From NCBI GenBank assembly GCA_963771295.1, contig CAVYTB010000011.1, positions 372,001-436,000 of the forward strand: a stretch of 64,000 bases of DNA, read 5' to 3'. Below the pieces are notes generated by a model, which did no database searches, was not told the DNA's origin, and saw nothing but the letters and a program-made list of their open reading frames with translations. Source of the stretch: Acidiferrum sp963771295. GTDB taxonomy: Bacteria > Acidobacteriota > Terriglobia > Acidiferrales > UBA7541. The translations under genes were made by a program, and so were the position numbers. Positions 34,870 to 45,204 of the stretch are shown piece by piece (position 1 is the stretch's first letter; each line of letters starts with the position of its first letter).

Positions 34870-36003
34870 TTGAAGAACCAAGTCCAGCCTAAGTTTCTAG
34901 CCGCTCGAGTGAAAAAAGAACTCGACTGCCTTCGGCAGCTATCCGCTCGCGTTGGAAGCGATCCTTTGCTAGTGCAAGCCAGCAACGGCAACACGTCGAT
35001 CAAACTGGAAGGAACTCTTTGGATCAAGGGGTCCGGCAAATGGCTGGCGCGGGCAAACCAGGAAGAAATATTGATGCCGATTGAACTGGCTGAAGTGAAA
35101 GAGGCTGTGGAGCGAGGCGGAGAAATTTCGCCACGGCAGATTTCCCGAAACGGCATGCGCCCTTCCATCGAAACAGCAATGCACGCGGTGCTCCCCGATC
35201 GTGTGGTGATCCACGCGCACTCCATCAATACGATCGCGTGGGCAATCCGGTCGGATGGAATCGAGGAACTCACGTCACGGCTTCATGGTTTGCATTGGCA
35301 ATGGATTCCTTATGCCGCGTCGGGCATTCCGCTGGCGCGAGAAATCGAATCGGCACTGGCCAGGGACGAAGAAACCGACGTTTTCATACTTGCGAATCAC
35401 GGACTTGTCGTGTGCGGAGCGAATTGCGCAGCCACCGAAGAGTTGCTATACGAGGTCGAACGGCGGCTTGCAATTTCCGCGCGGCCTTTTCCCATGCCCG
35501 ACAGCGCTGTGCTCGGAAACATCGCTCGTTTCTCCGGCTGGCAATATCCTGAGTACGATTCGCTGCACGCACTCGGCACTGACACAGCGGCGTTGAAGAT
35601 TCTAAGGGGTGGAGTGCTGTATCCGTGCCAGGCGATTTTTCTGGGTCCCGAGGCGGTGACACTGCCGCCTACGTTAGCGGCGTCGAAACTAAAAGCGCGT
35701 TTGGCGAGTGGCGAACCTCCTTCATTTGTGGTGGTCGAAAGAAGCGGAGTCATGCTGAACGAGAAGATGACCAACGCTGAGCGCGCGACTTTGATTGGAC
35801 TGATGGAAGTGGTGCGCCGCACCGAGGAATCCGCACAACTGCGTTACTTGACCACAGAAGAAGTCGAGAAGGTGGTCAATGAAGGCGGACGAGGGTACAG
35901 AGATGAAGCCGAAACGCAGCACAGGGCAAGTTCTGCGATCGCGGTGCGAGAGATGCGACAGGAACAGGAAGCCGAGTACAACCGCGATACGTGCTTTTCA
36001 TAG
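34870..36003 (+). CDS. Class II aldolase/adducin-family protein
   Basis: 377 residues. The N-terminal two-thirds is a class II aldolase/adducin fold with metal-binding His in VVIHAHSINTIAW (HAH) and a third in LANHGLVVCG, and the SNGNTSI segment that binds phosphate or hydroxyl groups. These enzymes cleave or epimerise short sugar phosphates. The C-terminal ~100 residues are less typical. It starts at TTG 34870, with AAAGGA upstream, directly after the radical SAM stop, so the two are translationally linked. Confidence 0.85.
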   Translation: MKNQVQPKFLAARVKKELDCLRQLSARVGSDPLLVQASNGNTSIKLEGTLWIKGSGKWLARANQEEILMPIELAEVKEAVERGGEISPRQISRNGMRPSIETAMHAVLPDRVVIHAHSINTIAWAIRSDGIEELTSRLHGLHWQWIPYAASGIPLAREIESALARDEETDVFILANHGLVVCGANCAATEELLYEVERRLAISARPFPMPDSAVLGNIARFSGWQYPEYDSLHALGTDTAALKILRGGVLYPCQAIFLGPEAVTLPPTLAASKLKARLASGEPPSFVVVERSGVMLNEKMTNAERATLIGLMEVVRRTEESAQLRYLTTEEVEKVVNEGGRGYRDEAETQHRASSAIAVREMRQEQEAEYNRDTCFS

Positions 36004-36046
36004 TGCTGGCGAGCCAAAGTGAATATCGCAGCGAATCCACCCTTCA

Positions 36047-36181
36047 TTACTTCAAGAGAGTAACTCGTCCATACGCCATCACGCGTTCGCCCGATTTGTA
36101 AAGCCGCGCCCGAAAACGGAATCGGGTGCTGACCTCTGCTTTACGAAAGCACTCAAGCTCTTTGTATTCTGCGGCGGTCAG
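36047..36181 (-). pseudogene. Possible gene fragment on the minus strand
   Basis: A 44-codon frame bounded by stops. It reads LTAAEYKELECFRKAEVSTR, then RFRFRARLYKSGERVMAYGRV, and so on. The composition is protein-like (charged, alternating strand pattern) but there is no ATG or ribosome site, only a CTG at its edge. It may be the remnant C-terminus of a decayed gene in the gap between the class II aldolase and the M24-like gene. Family unknown; this could be chance. Confidence 0.25.
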
Positions 36182-36241
36182 TTATATGTTAGCGCTGGAG
36201 CCAAAGTTCTCGAGTACAAATTCCGGGCTAGGTGAATCCGT

Positions 36242-37603
36242 ATGAATCCGAAGTATCCAACCAGCGCTGAACATCGACAAGACATGGAACGTGTCTTGCG
36301 TATCCTTGAGGACACGCAGCCGATCGATCGCGCCTTGGCAGTGTCTAAGGATGCATTTCAGGCCCGCACCAGAACCGTGAATGCGACGCTCCAGCAGCAC
36401 GGGCACAAGGTGGGGATCGTGTTTTCCGACGAGCACTACTGTGGCGACGTTCCATACCTCGGCGGAAACATCAACGTATCGATCGAGCAGGTAGCGGGCA
36501 TAGTCGGGCCGACGGGGTTTCATATTGTTGCTGGACTTGAAGGAGGCTACGTCGCCGAGCAATTGGCGGAACGCGCGGGCGCAGCGGTGCACAAAGTGGA
36601 AATGCTGCAGTTAGCTGACGAGAAGTATCCCATCGCGGCGGAACGCCTGGAAGATGTGATTACGGAGGCGGCGGGTGGGCCGGTCGATCACGTTGCTCTG
36701 CTGACGCCGCGCCAGGTGATTCCAGCCGGATTGTTGAGTTATCTGGAAGGACTTTTTGGCGCGGACGGCGTGGTCGACGCGCAGGAACTTTATTTCAAGG
36801 CCAAATACGAGAAGAGCGAACGCGAGATGCAACTGATCGCCGATGCGGCGCGCGTTGGAAATGCCATGTTGCACGCCATGCTCGCGGTGCTGCGCCCCGG
36901 CCGCTTGGAGAGCGAAGTAGCAGCGTGGGGCGCCTGGACCGGCCGCATGCTCGGCTCCGAAGATGACGGCTTCAAAATCATGGTGGGCGCCAACGAGGCT
37001 AACCGCACGCTGATTGGACCGGCGCTGAATCGTTCGGTTGGCGAAGGCGAATGGGTCCACCTCGGGGTGGCTCCGAAGCGCGATGGTCTGACTGCTTGCG
37101 TCCGCCGCTCAGTGATTGCTGTCGATCGCCCTTCGAAGGTGACCGACGATCATCGGTACTGGTTCAAACTCGTGGAGGGCGGCTACGAAATTGGGGAGAA
37201 ATGGTATCGAAAAGTAGCGGCAGAAAACCTTCCCGCCCGTCTGCAGGAACAAGCTCTGGTGGACTACTTCCGCGCGCACTCTGATGAAGTCTCCACGCGC
37301 ATTGGAAAGCAGATCGATTTGGCCGCACTCAAACCGTATACCGGAACGCATAACTCCGGATACACCGAATGCCAGGAATTCTTCGGCGCCATCACACTCG
37401 ATAGTCACGAACCACTCGGTTCGCAAATTGTCACTATGCTGGATGTGGCGCTACGAGGCATCGGCAATCACTGGAACGATGTGGTCATCCCTGGATTTGA
37501 TTTCTGCGTCATTGAAAACACACTTGGCAAATTTGGGACGCGCGTCGAGCGGCTTTCGAAATTGCCGGTGAACGTCCAGGAATTGGTGCAGGCCAAACCG
37601 TGA
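36242..37603 (+). CDS. M24 (Xaa-Pro peptidase/creatinase)-like protein
   Basis: 453 residues with a two-domain plan like creatinase/prolidase: an N-terminal domain, then a 'pita-bread' fold with YEKSEREMQLIADAARVGNAMLHAML (the typical start of the M24 domain). Late blocks are GTHNSGYTECQEFFGAI and CVIENTLGKFGTRVERL, which hold a Glu pair. The usual first metal Asp (vDxGa) reads VHLGVA and the second Asp block is unclear, so metal binding and peptidase activity are doubtful. It overlaps the GH2 relic by 4 bases (GTGA). Confidence 0.8.
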   Translation: MNPKYPTSAEHRQDMERVLRILEDTQPIDRALAVSKDAFQARTRTVNATLQQHGHKVGIVFSDEHYCGDVPYLGGNINVSIEQVAGIVGPTGFHIVAGLEGGYVAEQLAERAGAAVHKVEMLQLADEKYPIAAERLEDVITEAAGGPVDHVALLTPRQVIPAGLLSYLEGLFGADGVVDAQELYFKAKYEKSEREMQLIADAARVGNAMLHAMLAVLRPGRLESEVAAWGAWTGRMLGSEDDGFKIMVGANEANRTLIGPALNRSVGEGEWVHLGVAPKRDGLTACVRRSVIAVDRPSKVTDDHRYWFKLVEGGYEIGEKWYRKVAAENLPARLQEQALVDYFRAHSDEVSTRIGKQIDLAALKPYTGTHNSGYTECQEFFGAITLDSHEPLGSQIVTMLDVALRGIGNHWNDVVIPGFDFCVIENTLGKFGTRVERLSKLPVNVQELVQAKP

Positions 37604-40229
37604 GCGGCTTTCTGCGATACTTCATTTGCCTCGTCTTCGCTTGCCTTGTAGCTTCGACAATCGCCCTTGCCGGTCCGCCCGCGGAACATGGCTCTTCCTT
37701 ATTTCTACGCGAAGGTTGGGCCATCCAATCGTCGGCCAATGTGCGCGAAACTGGTGACGCCATTTCCACTCCCGGTTTCAAGCCGCGCGGTTGGTACCCG
37801 GCAACGCTGCCTTCTACCGTATTAAGCGCCCTAGTAAAGGATCGCGTGTATCCCGATCCCTACGTTGGCATGAATTTGCGTTCGATTCCTGGCACCAGCT
37901 ATGCCATCTTCAGTGATTTTTCGGAATTATTGATGCCGCCGGGAAGTCCATTTCTGCACTCCTGGTGGTTTCGCACCGACGTTCAGCTTCCCGCAGAATT
38001 TCGGGGCAAAACGTTGTGGTTGAATTTCGACGGAATCAATTACCGCGCAAATGTTTGGATGAATGGTCGCCAAATCGCATCCGCCGACAAGTTCGTGGGC
38101 ACCTGGCGGTTGTTCAATCTGGACGTTTCCTCCGTTGCGCGGCCCGGCGAAACCAACTCGCTCGCCATTGAGGTTTTTTCACCGCAACCGCACGACCTCG
38201 CCATCACCCTCGTCGATTGGGCGCCCATGCCTCCGGACAAGGAAATGGGCATCTGGCGCGATGTGCACATTGACGCTACGGGTCCGGTGGCCCTGCGTTT
38301 TCCCGCGGTGCTCACGAAGCTCAATCTGCCTTCGACCGACTTGGCCGAACTGACCCTCCGTGTTGATTTGCAGAACTCTTCCGATCATTCCATTGAGGGA
38401 ACACTGAAAGGAAAGATCGAGAACATCGATTTTTCACAGCGCGTGCAACTTGCCCCCAACGAAACAAAGCTCGTCCGGTTCACGCCAGAGAATTTCTCCC
38501 AACTCAAACTCAAGAACCCTCGCCTGTAGTGGCCCACACAAGTGGGTCCTCAAAATCTCTATCCACTCGACTTGCAATTTGAAACCAGCGGAAAAATCTC
38601 CGACTCCAGCCACATTCAATTTGGTGTTCGCCAGATCACTTCAGAGATTGATGATAAAGGTCATCGAGTTTACCGGGTCAACGGGAAGAGCATCCTTATC
38701 CGAGGCGCTGGATCCAGCTTTGACCTGCTTCTACGCTCTTCGCCAGAGCGCCAACTGGCCGAATGGAATTACGTACGCGATCTCAACCTGAACGCTATCC
38801 GCTTGGAAGGCAAGCTGGAGAACGATCATTTTCTCGAGCTGTGCGACCGCTTGGGAATTCTGGTAATGGCCGGGTGGTGCTGCTGCGATCAATGGGAGAA
38901 ATGGGAAGACTGGGATACGGAAAATGAAATTGTGGCTGCCGAGTCCCTGCGTGACCAGATTCGCCGACTCGAGCGGCACCCTGCTGTTTTCACTTGGCTC
39001 AACGGCAGCGATTTCCCCCCTCCACCCAAAGTAGAAACTGTGTATCTTCAGATTTTGAAGGACGCTGATTGGCCCAACCCCACCGTGTCATCGGCCTCCG
39101 GCAAGTCCACACTCGTCGGTCAGAGCGGTGTGAAAATGACGGGCCCGTACGAGTACGTGGCGCCCGCCTTCTGGTATTTGGACAAGAAATACGGCGGCGC
39201 GTTCGGCTTCAACACCGAGACCAGTCCCGGCCCCGCCATCCCTCCCATCGAAACTCTGCGCCTGATGCTTCCCGAAGACCATCTAACCAGCGCTACGGCC
39301 CCTCAAATTCCGCGGAAGAGTTTTCCCGCAAAGCTCAGATGCAAGCGTACGAAGCGCACCGCGCCATGATGGAAGCCTACGGCCGCAACAAGTACAACTC
39401 TACTGGCGTCATTCAGTGGATGTTGAACAACGCATGGCCCAGCATGATCTGGCATCTTTACGATTGGTATCTTCGGCCCGGCGGTTCCTACTTTGGCGTG
39501 AAGCGCGCCTGCGAACCTCTGCACATCCAGTACTCGTATGACGACCGATCGATCGTCGTTGTCAATTCCTACTATAAGAACTTTTCCGGCCTCAAAGTCG
39601 CTGCCAGAGTGTACAACCTCGACATGACGGAAAAATTCTCGCATGAAGTTACGCTTGACGTGGCTCCCGATAGCAGTGTTCGCGCATTTGTGTTGCCTGA
39701 GCTCGATGGACTGAGCCGCACCTACTTCGTAAGTCTTCGGCTCGAGTCAGCCGGGGATCTGATCAGCAGAAACTTCTACTGGCTTTCCACCAAGGCGGAG
39801 ACGCTCGACTGGGAACGGTCCGACCGGGATGACAGTGGCCAATATGAGATCTCGACTTGGACTCCCACTAAAACTTTTGCGGATTACACGGCGTTGAACA
39901 CTCTGCCTGAAGTGGACCTGACCGTGACTGCGCAATCAGCGCGGGGTCCGGCCGAAAGTTCCACCACCGTAACGTTGCACAATTCCAACCTAACGCTGGC
40001 GTTTGGCATCAGGCTGAAGGTGATGCGCTCGCCGAGCACTCACGTCAGCCGCTATGTCCTCCGGGATGACGAGGTGCTGCCTGTCTTGTGGCAAGACAAC
40101 TATTTTTCACTGTTTCCAGGCGAAACCCGTCAGATATCCGCAAGCTTTAAAACAGAAGACCTCGGCCGCACCTCGCCGCTCGTCGAGGTACAGGGATGGA
40201 ACGTCAAAACGAAAGTAATCCAGCCTTGA
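37600..40229 (+). pseudogene. GH2 exo-beta-D-glucosaminidase-like gene, disrupted
   Basis: Glycosidase of the GH2/CsxA type that would release glucosamine from chitosan oligomers. A signal peptide (FICLVFACLVASTIALA), a jelly-roll domain (FRGKTLWLNFDGINYRANVWMNG) and the catalytic barrel are present. FTWLNGSD holds the expected acid residue and FNTETSPGPA the nucleophile Glu. Two lesions break it. First, TAG at 38527-38529 stands in the frame of NPRL-stop-WP, where this family has LWWP, so a Trp codon became a stop. Second, at 39283-39287 the text jumps from LPEDHL to NQRYGPSNSAEEF in another frame, skipping about 30-40 residues that homologues carry. It overlaps the M24-like gene by 4 bases. 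Confidence 0.85.
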
Positions 40230-40250
40230 GAGCGGAGAAAGGGACCGGTT

Positions 40251-41144
40251 TCAGACTTTCTGCAGATACGCCGGGGCGAAGACCTCAGTGACGAACGATT
40301 CCAGCGTCGTCGGTGTTGTGTTTTTTGGCGAGCGCGCCTCCTGAGGCACGATGAGGCCCGCGTTCGCGCCATCCCACATTTCAACTAGAAGTTGCGTCGT
40401 CTTTTTATGTAAACCCATGTTCAGCAGGGCCGCTTCTAGCATCGTGCTGGGTACTTGCATATAAGCGAGATCCGGCTTGCCGATAGCCTTGCCAACTATT
40501 GAGGCCGCCTCATTCATGCGGATGTCGCGCTGGCCGTGCAGTTCCTGTATCGAGCTGCCGGAAAAATCGCGGGCCGCGAGACGAGAGGCGGCATACTCGC
40601 CAATGTCTTTTGTGGCGATCCACGGCATTGGCGCATCGGCTCGTAGAGCGCCCGGCAGCGCACCCATCGAACGCAAGGGCGCGATGCTCATGAAGAGGTT
40701 GTCCATAAAGTATGCCGCGCGGAGGTGAAGGACGTTGAGGCCGGCGATCTGATTAAGCTTCTGTTCCTGATTATGCAATCCGACGATGGGACCGGTGCCT
40801 TCAGCGTGCTGAGCGCCGATGCTGCTTAGATCAACGACGAACCGCACATGGGCTTTGCTGATTGCCACAGCGTAGCAATCGGAAACACGTTCTTGAAGCG
40901 CGCGCAAATCCTGCTGCGTGATGTCTTCCGGCAGGACCAGGTAGACGGCTGCAGCTCCTTCGAAAGCCGCGGCCATGGAAGCAACATTCTCGACATTACC
41001 GACAAAAGACTCGGCACCAAGCGCGACGAGCGGCGCGAGCTTCTTCGCGTCTCGCCCAACCACGCGGACCTTTTCGCCTTTTGCCAACAGCGCTTGCGTT
41101 GCCGCTCTCCCGGTGCGTCCCGATGCGCCTGTGATGACGATCAT
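40251..41144 (-). CDS. NmrA-like NAD(P)-binding protein
   Basis: 297 residues, a Rossmann-fold atypical short-chain dehydrogenase. It opens MIVITGASGRTGRAATQALL with the NAD(P)-binding GASGRTG, then KVRVVGRDAKKL, and VDLSSIGAQHAEGTGP. It resembles YtfG/NmrA-like quinone reductase or redox-sensor proteins. The ribosome site CAGGAGCTCTAA precedes ATG 41144. It is divergent from the M48 gene across 245 bases holding a CRP-type palindrome. Function beyond nucleotide binding is not predictable. Confidence 0.85.
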   Translation of the reverse strand: MIVITGASGRTGRAATQALLAKGEKVRVVGRDAKKLAPLVALGAESFVGNVENVASMAAAFEGAAAVYLVLPEDITQQDLRALQERVSDCYAVAISKAHVRFVVDLSSIGAQHAEGTGPIVGLHNQEQKLNQIAGLNVLHLRAAYFMDNLFMSIAPLRSMGALPGALRADAPMPWIATKDIGEYAASRLAARDFSGSSIQELHGQRDIRMNEAASIVGKAIGKPDLAYMQVPSTMLEAALLNMGLHKKTTQLLVEMWDGANAGLIVPQEARSPKNTTPTTLESFVTEVFAPAYLQKV

Positions 41145-41257
41145 TTAGAGCTCCTGTAATTGTGCCAAGCGATCTGGCCGCTGTGGATTTAGCCGGCTGT
41201 TGCATTATAACGGCAGCTATCCAGATTCGGTGTTCGCCACATGTCCCTCGGCAGAAA

Positions 41258-41273
41258 TGTGACCACGGTCACG
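41258..41273. promoter_or_regulatory. CRP/FNR-type palindrome TGTGA-N6-TCACG
   Basis: TGTGA-CCACGG-TCACG, with the longer inverted arms GTGACC and GGTCAC. It lies centrally between the divergent NmrA-like and M48 peptidase genes. Layout matches the site at 25350-25365. Confidence 0.45.
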
Positions 41274-41389
41274 TATATGCTTTGGAAATAATCACAGACT
41301 TGAAGATAGTGTTCCGCTTCTGATCGCCCGTAGAATTAAACTTAGTCACGAGACCATTTTCTTTCGGAACACCCAAGTGCTTTCGATCC

Positions 41390-42325
41390 GTGTTTAGGCT
41401 GCTTTTGCTTCCACAGGCATGCATGCGCAAAGTTCATAGGCGAGTGCCCATCCTCTCAGCGTTTGTTCTGGCCGCCCTGTTTCTTTTCGTTGGGGACACG
41501 GCGCGAGCGCAGCAATCGTGCTCGGTTGCCATGCCGATCAAGGTTCCAGCCGCCGCTGATATTTTCAGCCCTCAACAGGAACGAGTGCTGGGTGACATCG
41601 AAGCGGAAATGGTAGAGAGCAGCTACCACGCCGCTCACGATGAGAAACTGACGGCTCATCTGAACGCTATCGCTGGCCGGGTTCTATTGCAACTTCCACA
41701 CGATCAGGCGCGGGCTCGAGTCATCTTGATTGATGCGCCGAGTGCGCAGTCGTTCAGCGTGGGACCAGAACGGATTTATGTTTCGAGAAAAATGGTTGCG
41801 TTGCTGAAGAATGACGACGAACTTGCCGGGTTATTGGGCCATGAACTGGGCCACATTATGGCGCACCAGAACGCCACCATTGTGACGCAGTTATTTCACG
41901 AAATTTTGGGTGTAAACGCGGTCAGCGATCGCAAGGATATTTCAGAGAAATTGCTGCTGATGTTCAACGACATGGACCACGATGAAAAATTGTTGAGGAA
42001 GGCTGCTCAGATCATGCAGCAGCAAGAAGGGAACCCTCAGAATGAGGCAGACCGCGTGGCGCTGTATGCCTTGGCAGCGGCTGGCTTTTCACCACGAGCA
42101 TATGCGGAACTTTTTGATCGTTCAGCGGGAACTAATGGTAGCGCTGGAAGTATGCTCACCGATCTCTTCGGGACGACAACCTCGGATCTGAGGCGCCTTG
42201 GGGAGATCAAAAAAATCCTGAAGCAACTGCCGCGAGCCTGCCGGGAATTTGTTCCCGCCGTCTCGGCTGAGTTCCGTACATGGCAGGCCGCGGTAATGGC
42301 GGGTGCGGATTTGGCCCGTCGATGA
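41390..42325 (+). CDS. M48-family metalloprotease (BepA-like)
   Basis: 311 residues, secreted (signal AFVLAALFLFVGDTARAQ). The zinc site is LLGHELGHIMAHQ (HEXXH), with the third ligand Glu in NEADRVALYALAAAGF. In BepA/YfgC this family degrades misfolded outer-membrane proteins; here the C-terminal TPR part is short. Two starts are possible, GTG 41390 or ATG 41423; the latter gives a normal signal peptide. It lies downstream of a CRP-type palindrome and 107 bases before the TonB receptor. Confidence 0.88.
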   Translation: MFRLLLLPQACMRKVHRRVPILSAFVLAALFLFVGDTARAQQSCSVAMPIKVPAAADIFSPQQERVLGDIEAEMVESSYHAAHDEKLTAHLNAIAGRVLLQLPHDQARARVILIDAPSAQSFSVGPERIYVSRKMVALLKNDDELAGLLGHELGHIMAHQNATIVTQLFHEILGVNAVSDRKDISEKLLLMFNDMDHDEKLLRKAAQIMQQQEGNPQNEADRVALYALAAAGFSPRAYAELFDRSAGTNGSAGSMLTDLFGTTTSDLRRLGEIKKILKQLPRACREFVPAVSAEFRTWQAAVMAGADLARR

Positions 42326-42432
42326 TGGATGTCAGCAGGGATGAAAGCGGAGAAGCTCTAGCGGTCGGGTGATAACCGAGAAACTGTGGTTGCGCGGATT
42401 CGGGAAATACGCGCTCTGTCCTGTAAACTAAT

Positions 42433-45060
42433 ATGAGTCGAATAATGAGTCAGTCTCCCTGTCGTCGGCATCGCGCGTGGCTTGTCCCCCCAAGCGGCGG
42501 CCGGATGGGTGTGTCTTGGTTATGGCTGCTGGGATTGGCTGCTGCACTGGTCCTGTTCATTGCGCCCGCCTCTATGGTTGCCCAGACAACGACTACTAAG
42601 CCCGCGACTCATCCAGTGGCCGCGGTGCACGGGACAGTCACGGCGCAAAATGGTTCGCCAATGGCGGGAGTTACGGTAAAGCTCGCTCCGAAAGCACCCA
42701 CTGGCACGACTGCGGCAACGGAAACGGACGAAAACGGCCACTATGAACTGCACAATGTGGAACCGGGGGACTACTCGCTGTCTGTCGAGGGCCAAGGGTT
42801 CAAAGGAATAGACAGGCCGGTGTCTTTGAAAGCGGGAGATGACGCCATTCAGGATTACAGCATGGATGTCGAGGCTGTCTTTGAGAAAGTGGTCGTGACC
42901 GGATTGGCATCGATCATTTCCACGGAGAACGCCTCAGCGCCAGCCGCCATTGTGACGAACGCGCAGTTGGTTACCCTGCCCACCTCGCAAGAAACAGTGA
43001 AGGAAATTTTTCCGATGACGCCGGGCGTGGTGCAGAGACTCGACAGCAAACTGGTATTCAAAGGATCGGACGAAAATCAAAGCCTGCTGATCATCAATTC
43101 AACCCGCAACACGGACCCAGTAACGGGCAGTTTCGGGATCACGGTGCCCACCGACGCGGTGGAATCTTTTGCCGTGTACAAGACGCCGTATGACGCGAGC
43201 CTGGGAAGTTTTTCCGGGGGATTGACTACCATCGATACGAAACCTCCGTCCGATGGCTTCGACTTCAACGTCAACCGGCTCGGGATCACGATTTTGGGGA
43301 AAAACGGGCACATGGTGGGACTTGGCGGGGCCTCGCCGGCTATCTCTTTCGACGCACCCTTAATTCCCCACAAATTGCTGCTGTCGGAATCGTTCCAGTA
43401 CGAAATGAAGAAGACCACGGTGGAAGGATTGCCCTGGCCGGACGACATCAGCAAGCGCCAGGGATTTAATTCCTTTACCACGGTGGAGGCAATCCTCTCC
43501 AAGAATCACATTCTGACCATGACGGTGAATGCCTTTCCGCTGCGTACCGAACACATCGATATCAGCGCACTGGTTCCCCAGACAGCCTCGAATAACTTGA
43601 ATCAAAGCGGCGTGGCCGTCGCCATGTCTGATCACTATGAATTCGAGTCCGGAGATATTCTTTCGACAGTGGCGCAATATACGCGATTTGACAGCAATGC
43701 GCAGGGGCAAGGCATCGCGGATATGCTGATCACGCCACAAGGATGGGGCGGCAATTACTTCAATGCGTGGTCGCGGCGAGGCAAGGAGTTTCAGTTTCTG
43801 GAGAATTATGAATTTGCGAAGAAGCATTGGCTTGGATCGCATCAAATCCGCGTGGGAGCGGATATTGACTGGCGCAGCTTCTTCGGCACCACTGGATCGA
43901 ATCCGATTCAAATCTTGAGGGCCGATAATTCACTGGCACAAACGACCAATTTCAGTGGCGCGACGGCGCAAGCGCCTTCAGACAGTATTTTTGCTGAATT
44001 CGTGCAGGACCATTGGCTGTTGAATTCGCATGTAAGCGTCGATTTGGGATTGCGGTTGAGTTCGGAAACGTCTGGATGGTCCGCAGTCCTGGCGCCCAGG
44101 CTTGGCGTGGCGTATTCACCTGGCAAGGACGAGAAGACTTTGATTCGCGCCGGCGCAGGTATCTTTTATGGAGTATTGCCCTTGCTGGCGGCAAATTGGG
44201 CGGCGAATCCCGAGCGGACCATCACCAACTATGACACCACTGGTGCGCCGGTGGGACTTCCAGTGACCTATATCAACGCGTACACCGCCGGCGTGAATCC
44301 GCTGGGCTCGTCGGCGCTGCCCGCGCAGCCAGGCACCACGCCGCGAAACTTTACCTGGAATGGAGGCGTAGTGCGGGAACTGCGGAAAGATTTGCAGCTG
44401 GAACTGACTTATCTGAACAGCCACACAACGTATCTGTTCATGGTGCAACCGTTCACAGCGGCCTCCGTAACCGACGAATCGTTCACGGCGCTCACGAACA
44501 CGGGATCTTCGATGTATCGCGAATTGGAAGCTTCGCTGCATTACAAGTTTCGCGAAACCGACCAGATCAAAGCGTCTTACATCTGGAGCGAGGCGCGCGG
44601 AGACCAGAACAGTCTTTCCAATGTGATGATTCCATTTACCGCGCCCGTGTTTCGGCCCAACGTTTACGGGATTCTGTCTTCCGACATTCCGAATCGCTTT
44701 ATCGCGTGGGGCATCTTTGCATTGCCTTGGAAGATCACCTTCAGCCCGCTGGTCGATGTGCACTCCGGATTCCCCTATTCGCCGATCGATGTCACCCAGC
44801 AATATGTGGGCGCGCCCAATTCGAAGCGCTTTCCGGAGTTTTTCTCGCTGGACCTCAAAGCGTATCGGACGTTCAAGATACCGTACCTGAAAGGCAAAAG
44901 CGGCAAAGGACACCACTTTCGGCTTGGGGCTTACACGCTCAACCTTACCAATCATGGGAATTACAATGCCGTGTACAACAACGTGGCGTCTCCGGACTTT
45001 GGCAAGTTTGCGGGATTTCTGTACCGCCACGAAGGCATGACCCTCGATTTTGTGGATTAA
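42433..45060 (+). CDS. TonB-dependent receptor with carboxypeptidase-regulatory-like domain
   Basis: 875-residue outer-membrane receptor. After the signal peptide comes a carboxypeptidase-regulatory-like domain (VHGTVTAQNGSPMAGVTVKL ... GHYELHNVEPGDYSLSV). It is followed by a plug (VVVTGLASIIS ... VFKGSDENQSLLIINSTRNT) and a beta-barrel ending in EGMTLDFVD. It is somewhat shorter than the ~1,100-residue Oar-like members frequent in Acidobacteriota. Substrates of this family (oligosaccharides, siderophores) cannot be told from sequence. Confidence 0.9.
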   Translation: MSRIMSQSPCRRHRAWLVPPSGGRMGVSWLWLLGLAAALVLFIAPASMVAQTTTTKPATHPVAAVHGTVTAQNGSPMAGVTVKLAPKAPTGTTAATETDENGHYELHNVEPGDYSLSVEGQGFKGIDRPVSLKAGDDAIQDYSMDVEAVFEKVVVTGLASIISTENASAPAAIVTNAQLVTLPTSQETVKEIFPMTPGVVQRLDSKLVFKGSDENQSLLIINSTRNTDPVTGSFGITVPTDAVESFAVYKTPYDASLGSFSGGLTTIDTKPPSDGFDFNVNRLGITILGKNGHMVGLGGASPAISFDAPLIPHKLLLSESFQYEMKKTTVEGLPWPDDISKRQGFNSFTTVEAILSKNHILTMTVNAFPLRTEHIDISALVPQTASNNLNQSGVAVAMSDHYEFESGDILSTVAQYTRFDSNAQGQGIADMLITPQGWGGNYFNAWSRRGKEFQFLENYEFAKKHWLGSHQIRVGADIDWRSFFGTTGSNPIQILRADNSLAQTTNFSGATAQAPSDSIFAEFVQDHWLLNSHVSVDLGLRLSSETSGWSAVLAPRLGVAYSPGKDEKTLIRAGAGIFYGVLPLLAANWAANPERTITNYDTTGAPVGLPVTYINAYTAGVNPLGSSALPAQPGTTPRNFTWNGGVVRELRKDLQLELTYLNSHTTYLFMVQPFTAASVTDESFTALTNTGSSMYRELEASLHYKFRETDQIKASYIWSEARGDQNSLSNVMIPFTAPVFRPNVYGILSSDIPNRFIAWGIFALPWKITFSPLVDVHSGFPYSPIDVTQQYVGAPNSKRFPEFFSLDLKAYRTFKIPYLKGKSGKGHHFRLGAYTLNLTNHGNYNAVYNNVASPDFGKFAGFLYRHEGMTLDFVD

Positions 45061-45204
45061 GGCGCGGCTAAGCGATTCGTTGCACCGATGCGCTACTTGG
45101 CCGCGAAGAGTTTCCCGAATAGTCTTCTGAAGGCTTGCTTCAGTTACTTTCCCAAGTATAATTAGCCACTTTTACATTTCCGATGGTCCGTGACGGAGGC
45201 TCAA

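Noticed and set aside
38524..38548. GTAGTGGCC followed by CCCAC-ACAA-GTGGG, resembling a REP insertion in the GH2 gene
   Set aside because: The reading frame continues unbroken either side (NPRL-stop-WP..GPQNLY) and fits a Trp-to-stop change, so no insertion is needed.
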